Shown here in pieces: positions 24,430 to 36,811 of a stretch of DNA of 64,000 bases. Made by a program: the position numbers and the translations under genes. The DNA lies in NCBI GenBank assembly GCA_019722365.1, contig JADFUC010001109.1, positions 1 through 64,000 on the forward strand, written 5' to 3'. The first letter of the stretch is position 1. Each line of letters begins with the position of its first letter. The notes under the pieces were generated by a model. The model saw only the letters and a list, made by a program, of their open reading frames with translations. It was not told the origin of the DNA and did not search any database. This DNA comes from Lithospermum erythrorhizon. Lineage: Eukaryota; Streptophyta; Magnoliopsida; Boraginales; Boraginaceae.

Positions 24430-27400
24430 GGAATTGAAATGGCGCCTAATTCACCTAGAAACTCGACTTGAGGCTGCTTGACTTGAAGTCTGGCTCGATA
24501 ACTTCGAACTTTGATGAAGGTTGGTCGAAACTTGAGGATTGTTCTCAGCAGAAAAACAGTATGTGTGTTGAAAACTAAGTCCATCACGAAACCAAATGGC
24601 AGCGCCTTGTCGGAAAGGAAGCCTACAAAAAGCTGGGAAATGCGATAATGTAGATGTCAATGTATACTAGCCAGAAATAAAGGACTTTTTAGTTCAGAAC
24701 TAAGTGTAGGAAGGTGGCATGTAATGTACCCGAAACTCGATGAGTTATTACGAGAAAGTAAGCTAGACATGAGAGATATGACATTACGTATTGTGCTCGT
24801 TAACGACTAGGAAATGAAATGGACATGTTGCGGCTCGCGTGTCATTAAAATGATAGGCAATTCGAGGCAACGACCATGATGTCTTTAGGCTCCGTGTTTT
24901 TGAAGCTGGATGGCAGACATATCTGGCATAAGATGATCACGAATCTTTGAGATTAAATCTGAGGGAAGGAAAACTAAAAGGCTCTCCCCCCAGCACATGC
25001 ATTTTTGGTGGTCCAAAACAAAAAGAAATTTAAGAAAAGTACAATGGTAAAAATTTGTGGTTAGAAGAAACATGGAGTTACGAGGCGTGGGCGGCTTGAC
25101 ATAAGGAGGACAAAAATTAATAGATTCTTGTGGGATCTGGGTCTTTGGAAGCAGAGCACGCAAGTTCTTGAAGATAGGAAGAATGGTCTAACGCGACATT
25201 TCGACCTACATATATATGTATATATATGTTATTTGAGATTTGTATAACTTCTAAATTCTACCATTAGATTGCTTTTAAATTTGTGGTTCGTATTTAGCCA
25301 TGATAATGTAGGAACTATATAGGCAAGTAGAAGCTGACTCGAAAGAGATGGATGGAAAGGGGACGATATGAGGTTGCGATACAGCGTGGGATCCATCAGT
25401 TTGAGTTACACTCAGGGAATTCGTGTTTCTAAATTCGAGGTCGTGTTTCTAGAATTTAACTTGATGTTTACTCGCCTACTCATAGCAGGAATATTACTAC
25501 TTTCTTTTGGTATTTTTGAATAATGAAGGGTTTTTCCTTCCGTTTCAAAAGTGATCCCAATGCATTTAGGATATACATAGAAATGTGGCACTTGATATAA
25601 AGTAATTCGTTTCTCGAAATTAATACCTAGGCAGCGTCAATCGAGGAACATAACATTGATGAGGCCGCAAGCCCCTAACGACTTAAAGCCTCATCGTATG
25701 GCATTTGTAAGAATCGGTCATATAAGCAGGAGTTCGTGATGAGGAACTTGACTTTGGTGGAATACTTGAAGGTTTGATTATGGATTATACGATAGGTATG
25801 AATCTTTGCCTACTAGCGCAGCGTCAAATAGACGCTTCATTGGATACAATGAAAGGAAAATGTTTGTTGGGGATATCTGAAACCTTGATAATATGTGAAC
25901 CCGATATAATTCTGTCTAGCGAGATGGTTCTGATTCTTGCATTACAGCTTTGCCCCAAGCAGATTACGATAAATGTGATTTATGTGTAATGCATTAGAGC
26001 ACAAGCGTGAATCCTTGAGAACTTCGCTGATGAAGTAAAGAACTAATTGAACAAGGCTATAAAGATTAGCCGGCGCAGGGAGGAGAATATTTAAGTCAAG
26101 GAGTTCAAATACTCATCTCAAAAGAGTGTGGTATTGTTTACTTCGCTCTTTGTGGGAACTCCACGACACTTGCTCGAAGGCTCCGGGCCTTGATTGACAT
26201 GGTTTGACATATGATAGGCCTTTATCACGCGGTTAATTTCTGGATCCTCTTTGCCGAGGGTATTTCATAAAATGTCTATCTCTTGATGTTTACTACAAAG
26301 CGGCATCGCTTGCGCTCAAATAAAATGTCCAACTATATCAGCATATGAAATACCTCATGAATTGAGTTTTGGGAAGTTTTCCAAATTGGGATTTCTCAGG
26401 ATTTGGGGCTATGAAACTTATGTTCAAGAAGTTGACAAAAGATAGACTAGTGCCTAAATCTGATTAAATGCTACTTTTAATTTAATTGTCCGAAGGAAGC
26501 TTAGTTGATTACCTCTTACTGAAGCACGAACATAAAATTTTTGTTCTTTAGATCGAGAGGTATTCGCGAGAAGGAGTATGTCGAGAAGGAGCTAGGAGTG
26601 ATGGTGTTCACGCGAAGAAAACTCGAAGATGATAAAGTGAAATGCAATACGCAGTGTAGAGGCACCAAAAGAATTAGTGCCTTAGCACATAAGGAACCCG
26701 ATTCTTCATCATAAGTATGGAAGAACAGAGCCCCGAAGTCAGTGAAGTGATCATCGAGGCTAGACCCTTGGTATGGTGAAGCTTTAAGTTGAAAGTGGCG
26801 GAGCCTACCTCTTCTACGAGGAGAGCGATAGTAGCAAAAGATCTTGATAGCCATGAAGTCCAAAGATGGATTCGATGTACGAAACAGGTTTGATCTTTGT
26901 TAGATTTACCCAGTGAGGTTTGCCCCGTTGAATGTAAATGAGTATTTAAGAAGAAAGCTTGTGACAAAGAGAGCGTTAAATTGTTTTCAAAGCGAGCTAG
27001 TGGCAAAGGGTTTCCATGAATTCATAGCATTGACTATGATGAAACTTGTTCCCAGTGGCTATGCTTTGTCCATTCGGATAGACCTTAGCCATTGCAGCAT
27101 TCCATGACTAATGAAACGCGGCAAATGGATGCTTAAAAAGACCATTTTCTGAGCGAAATAGAGAGAGAAAGAGTATGCAGTCTGATCTCGGGATTTATGT
27201 CCCGAAGGTTACAAGAAGGTTGCAGTATAGAAATTAGATTCGTATTGGTCTGAAAGCATCCCGTAGTTGGAACCTTAAAATGTGACTAAGGCGATCAAAG
27301 ATTTTTTTTATTCATCAAAGAAGATGAATAAGAATCTTAATATATAAAGCAAGGAGAGTAGGAGTTATACATATGACATTCGCGAAAGTCTATATGTCGA

Positions 27401-28856
27401 TGATATCTTAATCATTTAATCATTGGAAAAACAAGTAAAATTCTTTGAACTCGATTAGGGTATTGGTTGTAAGTAGGCGTTTCTGATGAAGGACTCAAGT
27501 GAAGCGAGAAATACATTCACGGGATCCTAAATTCGTGAGATCGAGACGAGCCGGCTTATTGAACTTTGTTGACAGGTTATATCAATGAAGTGTAGCAAAG
27601 GTTCAAAATGAATGATTCAAAGGGAAAAGTCATCTCACAGCCCAGGGCGATGGAGTTATTTCGATGGTCATGAAATCCCTTGTCAATCTTTGAATGGATA
27701 AATCGTAGTCGCATCTGACACGATGTCGTATGTACCATTCTTTACCAATGATACAGTAATCGAGAGGAGAAGCTTGGTTGGATTGGTGAAGGGCATCTTG
27801 TAGTATCTGAAAAGAAGTTAAGAAGCATTCTTGGTACATGGTAGAGATGCATAGTTGGGTTTTGAATGGGGAGTACACAGTACCGGGTTTTCAAGGCAGC
27901 CAGTATGAGTAGTAGTGCCTTGGAGTAGTTCCAAGCAATAGAGGCTAATATAACCTACCCCTTTCCAAACCAATGCCTCAGGCAAAGCATATTATTGAAT
28001 ATGCAGCGAGCACGTTAGTCACTGAGCGAATGTCGTAGTGTGGTGTTGAATTCGGTGGGGCTTCAAGCGTATCGTCTTGTTATGTGAACAATAATTGAAT
28101 ATTACGAACTTCTTACATCAATTTGTTGTTTGTTATTTAATAATACATACGTTTATATGTATAGTTTACATATAACTTTGGTGTTTCTCGTCGAGTGAAA
28201 AAAATGAAGTCCCACGGGCTACCATTACAATTTCTAGAGGACAACACGGGAGGGTTGACAGAGAGAACCTATTGATGCAGAAGCCCATGAGTAGCCATTC
28301 ACCGCGGTGAGATCTTGATGCAGGCGACAAGCATTTGATGACCCGACATAAAGTGATTGATGATCAATTCTCTTTGGATCGAAGAGCTTTGCAAACGATG
28401 AATCTTATGGGGTACATCGGTTTGCATAGCGAGGCTGGATTGGCCATTGCGAAATCATAGAAGATATGTATATACGTATGCTTGATGTTCTTCCAGAAGC
28501 TACATTAAAGTTTAACAATTCTTAGACTTTCGCGTATAGCGTTTATGTTATATGAGTTGTGATGCTTTAGTAGCGTTTGCACTAAGTGTTAAGAGGTTCT
28601 TGGTATATGTTGGGTGATACAGTAAAGTAGCGTGGAGTGTTGATATATTATAAGGGATTTATCCATCACTTGATATAGAAGGTAGATCTCGAGCGACTCG
28701 ATAGTATTGGGAGGCGGTGGTTGTAGGGGGCGTCATAATTTTGATTGGTTATTTCGGGTAAAGCCGTGCGTGTTTAAGTGACCGCAGCTTATGGATTAGC
28801 ACTTTATGAATAGAGATCGTATTAAGGGTAAATAATCGTCCAAGGCAGAGTGGGAG
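24430..28856 (+). pseudogene. Ty1/copia gag-pol remnant
   Basis: Broken plus-strand coding sequence in copia order. Gag-like NLRIVLS at about 24,525 and a Lys-rich piece near 24,985-25,040 come first. The RT start is at 26,994-27,014 (ARLVAKGF read as ELVAKGF), followed out of frame by DYDET.SPVA. GFMSRRLQE lies near 27,195-27,225, then the catalytic YVDD within LYVDDIL at 27,390-27,410, and a YLKR motif near 27,795. The end TGGGAGTG before 28,857 resembles the polypurine tract typical of this superfamily. Stops and frame changes are frequent throughout, so it is inactive as written. Integrase motifs are too decayed for me to place. Confidence 0.75.
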
Positions 28857-29827
28857 TGTTGGAAATCGAGGCATTTTTTGATTTCTATAATTTTAGGTTG
28901 TGACAATTTGTTGTAACGATTCATTTTACTAGTTTTAGTTAAATGAAGTTACTCAAAGTAAGTCCCCGATAAATGATAATTGTAAATTACTAAAATGGAA
29001 CTTCAGCGATAATATCGGGGTTATGCAGTTAGTAGATCGAAATGCGTAATAAAATATAATAATCGTAATGGTGGATTATTATTATACGGTTAATATTATA
29101 CGGCGGAAAGGTCGCACCACATTACAATGGCGTTGAGTTATATTCCATGTATGGAATTAAATCGAGGGATGTTAAATTGGGAGTTGATTAAAATCGGCGA
29201 GATACCCAATCGAGAATTTTTTACATGGATAATGTAAAAACAAGGTGGAATGAAACCGAATCAATTAAATTGCTATTTCAATTGTGAGTTACTTGAGTAA
29301 GCTTATTAGTAACTTGTTAAGTTACTTACTGGATTTAGTAATAAGTTAGTTAGCGGCTTAACGAGTTGGCTATTTATCAAGCAGTCGACTATTCGAAGCG
29401 AGAACAAAGAGGTATATAAGGAAAAGATGAAATGAAAACTGGCTTAATTTTCATTTCATCCTCCCCTAAATCATCACCGACGCCCCTCCCTACTCACTTT
29501 TTGGGTTTAGTCAGTTTTGACTCGGAAATTCTTGTCAATTGCTTTCGTAGATTACTTAAAGTCAATCGCGTGACTCGACCGCTCTTTGAGTGTGGACTAG
29601 CCCAGGGAGGCATTTCACTTGAGGTGTTGAGGGTTATAGGAGGATTCGGGAGATTGAAGTTGCTAATATCCGGCGCTTGACCCATGAAAATTGCTCTACC
29701 GTATTCGCCACGTGCCCTTGAATTTCATATTATTATATATTTTTCGTAATTCGTTATTATACATTTATTCGATCTTGATTGCATTTGTTCATATTTTCTT
29801 ATGAATTAGTTGTGTAATTTTCTAACA
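28857..29827 (+). mobile_element. Copia 3' LTR
   Basis: Begins TGTTGGAAATCG directly after a purine-rich tract and ends TTCTAACA, about 970 bp, with inverted TGTT..AACA termini. A TATA-like AGGTATATAAGG lies at about 29,411. It is a relative of the LTRs at 50,063-51,004 and 55,553-56,558, which show the same ends on the opposite strand. The 82-codon ORF inside it is incidental. Confidence 0.7.
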
Positions 29828-30350
29828 TAAATATTTTTGGGCAGAATGGTTGGAATCTTAATATATATTTTGAGCTAGGATTAATAATATAACAATACGC
29901 TTTGGATAGGGGTCGAGCGAGGAGTTGAGAGCTTTGGAATAAATTAGATGTACGCTAGTTGCTCTAGCATAAAGGTGAGTATAAATCTCACATTGGTAAC
30001 TTTTTCTATATATTATGTTTATATATTTGGTATGTGTGGACAAGTGATTACATTAAAATGTATATTGAGCTACTGAGATCGATGTTATGATATTGTTGAA
30101 GTTGTATGTGATTATATTATGATTGTTGGTATGACATGTGTTGCGTGTGTTTGTGTTTTGTTTGTAGTTGGTGTGTTTTTTCTTTTGCAGGTTGAGATCA
30201 GTGGAGTGAGACTATGATATATATATATATTGCTAGGTTGCCCCGATCGGGAGGTTGTGATATGCATATTGGTGGGTTGCTCCGATGTTCGTGAGGTTGT
30301 GATATGCATATTGGCGGGTTGCCCCGGTCTGGAGGTTGTGAAGTATTTTT
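29828..30350 (+). mobile_element. LTR-2 family fragment with short tandem repeat
   Basis: Matches the middle of LTR-2: TATATTTTGAGCTAG at 29,864 (13,051) and GCATAAAGGTGAGTATAAATCTCAC near 29,968 (13,239). At 30,216-30,345 a 40-bp unit of the form TGATATGCATATTGG..GGTTGCCCCGGTC..GGAGGTTG is repeated three times; a diverged version lies at 45,905-46,110. The upstream copia element probably inserted into this LTR. Confidence 0.55.
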
Positions 30351-30759
30351 TTACCCTTCATTAATTAGAAGAACTCATTAGACCTTAAGATACGCAATAA
30401 AACTTATAGGGACAAAAGTGTGATAATGAAAAAATATCACTTTTGTTCAAAACAACTTTATATTTCGAACCAAAAATTTAATCTAAACAATCACTTATAT
30501 TGATACGAATGGAGTACTAAAATGAGTATTGGTTGCGCTATATAAATGAGTTTCAATAAATTATTGTAATTTATTCATATCTACTATACAAATTAGATAT
30601 TTTGTCACAATAATGATAAAATAAGTCTTTTGACATAGTAACCCTTGCCATCAACGACATAAAAGATGATTGTTTTTATTGATCAGAGAACGTAATCATA
30701 AAGGAAATGACAAATAGACATGGGAAAGTAAAGAATTGATGCCATTTTATGAAGTTACT
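30351..30759. other. Intergenic, 3' of NTF2
   Basis: AT-rich, no gene seen. It presumably includes the 3' UTR of the minus-strand NTF2 gene; I see no clear polyadenylation signal that I would stake a position on. Confidence 0.4.
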
Positions 30760-31298
30760 TTAACCATAATTGAGCCGAAATACATCATTTTGCACGAAAT
30801 AGCTTCCTCCACGAGAAGGGATCAACTGAAACATCTGCCACACCATAACAACGAACATGTTGAGATTTACATGGCATTATGATAGTACAATTATCATCTA
30901 AACGCCACCAATAATCTTCGCTAAATTTGTTCATTTTAATCAATCAATGAAATATAGAGGGAAAGTTGAAGCTGGTAACTACTGTAAGAGGTGAGGAAAG
31001 ACAAGAACCTGGTGTGCTCCTCGCCGGGCAATTGGAGGCTCCCGCTAACAAAAACCATGATGCCTCCAACGAAGGATGATGGTTGACAATCAATGGTACT
31101 AACTACATGATGGCATTGGTCAAATGGCAATTGCTTGAGCTTAGTAGCTATATTATCAACTCCCTGTATCTTTTGACCTTCAAATGTGAGCACAGACGAT
31201 GGTTGGTACAAGGAAGCCAGGGAAGATCGGTCATTGTCGAAGAGGTTATAATAGTGCGAAACAAATGTTTTTCCCACATCTTCTAAATGTTCCTCCAT
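30760..31298 (-). CDS. NTF2: Nuclear transport factor 2 (NTF2)
   Basis: Small homodimeric factor that carries Ran-GDP into the nucleus (family knowledge). Exon 1, 31,298-31,009, encodes 96 residues beginning MEEHLEDVGKTF. The family signatures are VSHYYNLFDNDRSSL (residues 13-27), SVLTFEGQKIQG (about 35-46), VVSTIDCQPS and MVFVSGSLQLPGEEH. The donor is CCAG|GTTCTT. The last exon, 30,834-30,760, follows GTGTGGCAG and encodes MFQLIPSRGGSYFVQNDVFRLNYG then TAA, the usual C-terminus. The two exons do not join in frame (290 + 75 nt). Homologues have a Phe-Ser-Gln tripeptide at the junction, so about 10 nt are missing; ATTTAGCGAA (30,926-30,917) would supply Phe-Ser-Glu, but it lacks AG/GT borders. 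Either there is a microexon hit by sequence change, or the gene is damaged. Confidence 0.85.
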
Positions 31299-33249
31299 AA
31301 TAATCTGTTTCTACACCCTCCAGATATATCAAGATGAAGAACTTTTGGAGAAAGAGCTGGAACGATAGGTTTAATATTTATAGAACAAATAATTTACAAT
31401 TATACAAGAAATCTTTGAGAAAGATAGAGATGACCTCAATTAGAAGAAATACTCTAGTGAAAACATGGATACTTAAAGGCTAAAAGCTGCAAAAAAAAAG
31501 AGTATGAAATTGAGACACAAATACAAGGTATGTGTTTAATGTGCTGCTAAAGGTATCCCTAATATCCCTACGCCAGAACCTACAGCCTTTTAGATTGAAG
31601 AGAGATGATTTCTGGCTAAAAGTTCAGAAACTCTTAGAGCAATATTGGAAAGAAAAACCAGAAAGATTCCCCAAACATTTGGCATCTTCACTCCTGATAA
31701 AACAAATCTCCAGCAACCTAAAGCTATTATTATGCAGAGGAACTGAACATATGAAAACCATATCAATCTGAGATATCAATGATTCAATTCTCAACCATCA
31801 CCCCTTAAGGAACTCTTGAACCACACTTTACATTGGCTGCAACTTGCTTACCGATATTGAACATGACCTAAGGACATTTATCTGTATGTTTCCAGTCATG
31901 ACTTCGAAAACAATATGACAGCAAAACACGGGTGCCTTCAGCTAGGTTCAAATGAAAGTTATGACCTAACATATATAGGTTTCTTTCAGATAACTTTATA
32001 TAACACCAACATCTTTTTACGATAAAAATACTTGATGTTCATTGCCATGATCTTAAAGAACCTCTTGATTAACATCCTCGGCATAGAGAGGATGATACAT
32101 TTTCATAATGGCGGTTTTCATACATGCAGTTTGCAAGGCAACCAAAAATAATGCGATACATGCATTTGGGAGTGTTATCAACAGCCTACTTACAAGCCTT
32201 GTGTGGAAACATTCTAACATTGGCCCTATTGTTCTTACCAAACATATATGTGTCGTTTTGACCCCTCTTATTCAAGCATCCACCAACATAACATAGCTAT
32301 GCTATCCCTTAGTAGCAATGTTGAAATGAACACGATATCTTCTTCCAATATTTGTATGGTGACCACTTAATTCCCCAATCATGATAGACTGACAAGGACA
32401 AGGACACACAGTCTCACCGAATGAAATAAAAGCGATGAAGAAATAAAGCGTTACTTTATAATAACGATTTGTATTTATTAAAGGTGTGCACAAATGTTTA
32501 CATTTGGAGAGAGAACTTTTGCAGCTTAGCATTTACTACTACCTCCGTCCCCGAGATTGTCTAGTTTAATTTTAATGGTCAAAATTAAACAAACTTTGCA
32601 TTCTAAATTGACAAGCACCGCTTTATTTGATTAAATTTAACCATGTTAAAAACCATGGGATGGAGGCCACTGCCTAACATTACAAGCCCAGGTACCTAAA
32701 CCAGCTTACTTTTTAAGCTACAATAACCTAATAGCTTCATCTGCCCCTTCAAAGAGACATTAAATAGACCCTATAATATAGGCATAAATAAAACTATATA
32801 CAATACATCAATACCATGTAATCATCTAGGGATGGGTCGTAATCCAACACACTGATAATATAAGAGACTGAACTTTCCAATAGACAACATAATATCGGTA
32901 AGGACTATTTTGACAATTAGGAATCAAAGGTCAGTAGTGGACAATCACACTCCAGACACGACACCACTAATTGCCTGATAAACGATCCCACATCTATCAG
33001 CTGTCCAGCTCGATCTCCGTTTAAGTGAAGTGGAGATCTATTTGTGATCGTTGGAGATCCAAGAAAGATGTTTGGAAAATTGGACACATTTACATAGGAA
33101 AATTCGGATCCTCACTTGCTCCAGTCAAAGTGATATCAAAAGCAGGGGGCCGATTCGGGTTGTCATGTGCATAATCATAGTTGTATCACATTTTCCATGT
33201 CACGTATATCCGAGAAAGTAAAAGGGAAATCAGAGAGAGTATAACTTAC
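31299..33249. other. Region between NTF2 and the last visible URM1 exon
   Basis: Holds the NTF2 promoter (31,299-31,500) and, by position, should hold the last URM1 exon, which I could not find. Near 32,536 the sequence CTACCTCCGTCCCC looks like the terminus of the mariner/Stowaway-type MITEs common in plants. Short ORFs at 31,532, 32,053 and 32,302 show no known domain. Confidence 0.4.
32536..32650. repeat. Possible Stowaway/mariner-type MITE end
   Basis: CTCCGTCCCC followed by TGTCTAGTTTAA and TTGACAAGC resembles the conserved ends of plant mariner-like MITEs (CTCCCTCCGTCCC). No matching inverted end was located nearby. A reverse-oriented GGGACGGAGTA is at 42,027 but is far too distant to be its partner. 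Confidence 0.35.
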
Positions 33250-35378
33250 ACAGAATCTCCTTTCATGAACATTTCAGGCCTCTCATTGATTAAATTAGTC
33301 CGTACCCAAGCAAGCCGGTTGTTTTATGATGGCGATTCGAGAGCCGGGGCGGCTTAGGTATTAAATAAGAACCCAAGAAACATGTTAACTTTATTTGAAT
33401 TACCAGGTTGCCAAGCAGAAAGCTTTGTACCTTCTCTTTTTCTCCTTGTGGCTCCACATTAACATTGTGGATCTTTCTGGAGATTACAAAGTTCCAATCA
33501 CTGATGTATCAAATCCAAAGGAAAAGATAATTAGTAGTAGAACATCAAGCACCACCGACGCAAATGCAATTGAGAAATTCAGCCTTAAAAATACACATCA
33601 AATAAGAATGAATGTGAAAATGCTTCAGACATGAATCAAATGATAAACACTGACACTCGATGTACATACATAAAAGGTAACACATTTTAAAGAAAGCACT
33701 TGTAAATAAATTCAAATTTCAAACTAAAATATGACATGAAAGAATCCTTCTTAGTAGATCTTGTGTTTTGATTATCTTACATTGTTGCTCCTAGTTTTAC
33801 TGGATTATTTATTATTTAAAACTTGCAATAGTTATCATTTTCTTCTTTTCTTATTTATCTTTACGAATAGTATTTTTCCCCCTCAAGATGTAATTCCAAG
33901 AAGCCATGGAATCCCAGATAGCTAACCATACACCATGCGACAGTGAGAGTACATAGTGTCAATGGTCTTCAAAATGTCATATTTGGAGGCCAAAATGTAA
34001 CTGATTAGCCAATCTCCCTCACGCTCATACCTTCTCAATAATATGGACTAATACCTTCAATCATTCATCTTTCTATAGGCACAAAAGCAAAAGAAAAAAA
34101 AAAAAAAAGGACTAGAATATGATTACTAAAATTACTTTGTTTCTTACCTATTACTGATTTAACTAAACTGCCAATGATACTTGAATTCATATATTTACAG
34201 TTAGTCTGCAACGACTCACCAAAACTATTTTTGAATGCTTACTCAAGCTTTTGAAATAAAGATACCACATTGGTGTGGTATACACATGCCGTCGACAAAG
34301 TCCTATCAATGAAAAACCACCATATTTAAACCCAAATGTATTATTTGTCTCATGTTCAGAACTTATTTGTAATTGAGAAATTGAAGTAAGAAGAAACAGT
34401 AGGACATCTATACTTGTTACAGATTGAAATTGAATGCGGCATGTGTGGCCAAATCTATATCTTGCAAAGAAACCAAACAAGGGAAAACATATTTTTACAT
34501 AAAGACTAAAAACCTTTCTTAATCTCGGGAGTAACTAATTGAATGAGTAAAGTTAGCATCACCACAACAAAGATAAGAAGTACCATCTCCATCCCTAAAA
34601 CGTCAAAATTAACAAAGCTTAATTGAGACACATAACAGAGAAATATTCTCATTAAACAAACCAGTGGGTACGACTATTGTATTTATAGATTCTAATATTT
34701 CTATACATGTCATGTCTATCTATGGATAACTACACAATAAATATATTTAAAGTACATCAACATCCATAATATTTAGAATACAATTGAATGGTCTATATCC
34801 ATACTATCAAAAGAAATATTTTGCCATCATATATACAAAATTATGAGTTTAAAATTTATAAAGTGCAGAATCAAAATTCTAAATTGGAAAATATTTATAT
34901 AAAAAAAAGTTGATAAATTCAGATAAGACACTATAAACTTATATGATACTACCCACAAAATTTATTTCAATTAACATTTTCTTTTTCAGTGTCAACATTT
35001 GATCTTAAACTACTTTTTTCTTATTCTAAAAAATCATTGGATTGGTTACTGAAAATATTTTTCAAAAATATTCAATATATTTTCTTATATTTTCATAATA
35101 CTCTAATTGAAAAATAATTGATGTCAAAAGTTTGATAGGTAAAATAAAAAGGATTAAAATGAATTTAAGGAGTGCTACATTGCACGTTAACAAAATATTT
35201 AATACCAGTTAAATTTATTATCGAAATTGAATATTTTTAATTAGAATAAAGGTACACTAATCTGGGACGAAATTAATTTCCAGATTAGTGAGCAAATCAT
35301 AGAATATTTGAGCTTCGGCAATAACAAATTAATAAAAGTAAAAGAGAGAAATTACCCAAATTCAAGGGTGAGCTGCAT
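33250..35378 (-). CDS. URM1: Ubiquitin-related modifier 1 (URM1), partial and irregular
   Basis: URM1 is the small sulfur-carrier/ubiquitin-like protein needed for tRNA wobble-uridine thiolation and protein urmylation in the cytosol (family knowledge). Exon 1, 35,378-35,356, encodes MQLTLEF plus GG, followed by GTAATT. A 1.85-kb intron ends at CATCAG, and exon 2, 33,500-33,431, encodes KIHNVNVEPQGEKEK before GTACAAAG. Exon 3 is visible to 33,314 and ends at 33,250 (LAWVRTNLINERPEMFMKGD, donor GT|GTAAG). Oddities: at the exon 2 start the frame reads DWNFVISR where the family has about ten residues ending in LELLCDS, and LEL is seen in another frame. The start of exon 3 (expected MKHLL) is out of frame. 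The C-terminal exon with the essential Gly-Gly was not found. A TATA-like element lies at 35,452-35,460. Confidence 0.8.
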
Positions 35379-36070
35379 CTTCAATTGAGTCTGCGTTATA
35401 CCTAGGCTTTGAAAAATAGAAGAAACTGTGTTTGGATGTCTGTCTACACACAATTATATATGGGGGTGGCTGAGTTTTAGAGGAAATTGTAATTACAAAA
35501 AAAACCTGGCAGTTATACATACACCAAAACAAGTAAAATGATGGGAGATATTACTGAAATACCCCAACAAATACATCCATATTTGTTAAGTAACAACAAA
35601 TTATCTACATATTTGTTAATGTAGCCAATTAATCAATGATTATATGGGGAAACAACAAATAAGAGTAAATATAAACAAAAAGCAAGCACAGAATAAAAGG
35701 CTTAAAATGAAACAAAACATACAACTTGTTACTATTTTTAAATGACATGGAAAGAAGCTTCCGACTTCTTTCTTTGCAACGATGAAATAAATTGCTAGTT
35801 CAGCCGAGCATGAATTTTTAAAATGAATTTTAATTGCGGTATTATACTATGAAATAAAAATTTACAATTTTTTATTTAGATAAAGTCAAAGGTTGTTATA
35901 TTATTATTATTAATTACTACTACTATTATAATTATTAATTACTCATAATTTTAATAAATATAGAATTTATATTATGTTAAGCGTCATTTTTAGTATTAAG
36001 TTGAGTTATAAATAAATGTTAAAGAGTATGAACTTACTATCTAAGTATGATAAAATTAAGGGTTTAATAC
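35379..36070. other. URM1 upstream region, AT-rich intergenic
   Basis: The first 90 bases hold the probable URM1 leader and a TATA-like AATTATATA on the plus strand (35,452-35,460), about 75 bp from the start codon. Beyond that the sequence is AT-rich without genes or clear repeats. Confidence 0.45.
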
Positions 36071-36335
36071 TTTATTTGATAAAATAATATATCATAATAC
36101 TAAATAACTTAGATTTGATATTACTTAATATATTTGATAGAATAATAAGTTTGGTATTATTTGATAGAATCTTGTTACTTTATTTGATAGAATAATATAT
36201 CATATCTTAAATAAAAAGCTTAGATTTGGTATTATTTAATATATTTGATAGAATAATAAGTTTGGTATTATTTGATAGAATCTTATTACTATTTTATAGA
36301 ATAATATATCATAATACTAATAACTTAGATTTATA
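36071..36335. repeat. AT-rich tandem repeat, 108-bp unit
   Basis: Two full units (36,071-36,178 and 36,179-36,288) and a partial third. Each contains TTTGATAGAATAATATATCAT and AATAAGTTTGGTATTATTTG. A short inverted relative (AATAATACCAAATTTAAGTT) lies at about 36,531. Confidence 0.75.
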
Positions 36336-36811
36336 TGATATATTATTTGCTTTTATTTATACGTATATTATTTGAAATAAATAAGCTTGATTTATAATTA
36401 TACAAATATTAACATGAATATTTCACATGAATACAATATTATCTATGAATATTTCTCTTTTAATAATTTAAAATAGAATCGTTTCGATTATTTATTTGAA
36501 GGATAATATATCAAATAAAGATAATATAATAATACCAAATTTAAGTTATCTATTAATATGTTGAAATAGTTTTTAATTAAATGTTGAAGGATAATATATT
36601 ATTGAGTCTTATGCTTTTATTTTATATTATTTGAAACTAGATAACTTCATTTATTATTTATTATACATACATATTAATAAATTAGTCGTTTTAATTTCCG
36701 ATAGTTGAAAACATTAATGTCGTAAGATTGGAGTTACAGTCTGGCTACTTCTGAAGTATTTAATTTTACATGCAAATATTTCAAGCGTGTGTAATATGAA
36801 GCAGGTATCGA

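Noticed and set aside
32990..33020. GAGCTG..GACAGCTG on the minus strand as the URM1 last exon
   Set aside because: Only a few bases resemble the family's WELSGQLD; the following residues and the Gly-Gly end do not match.
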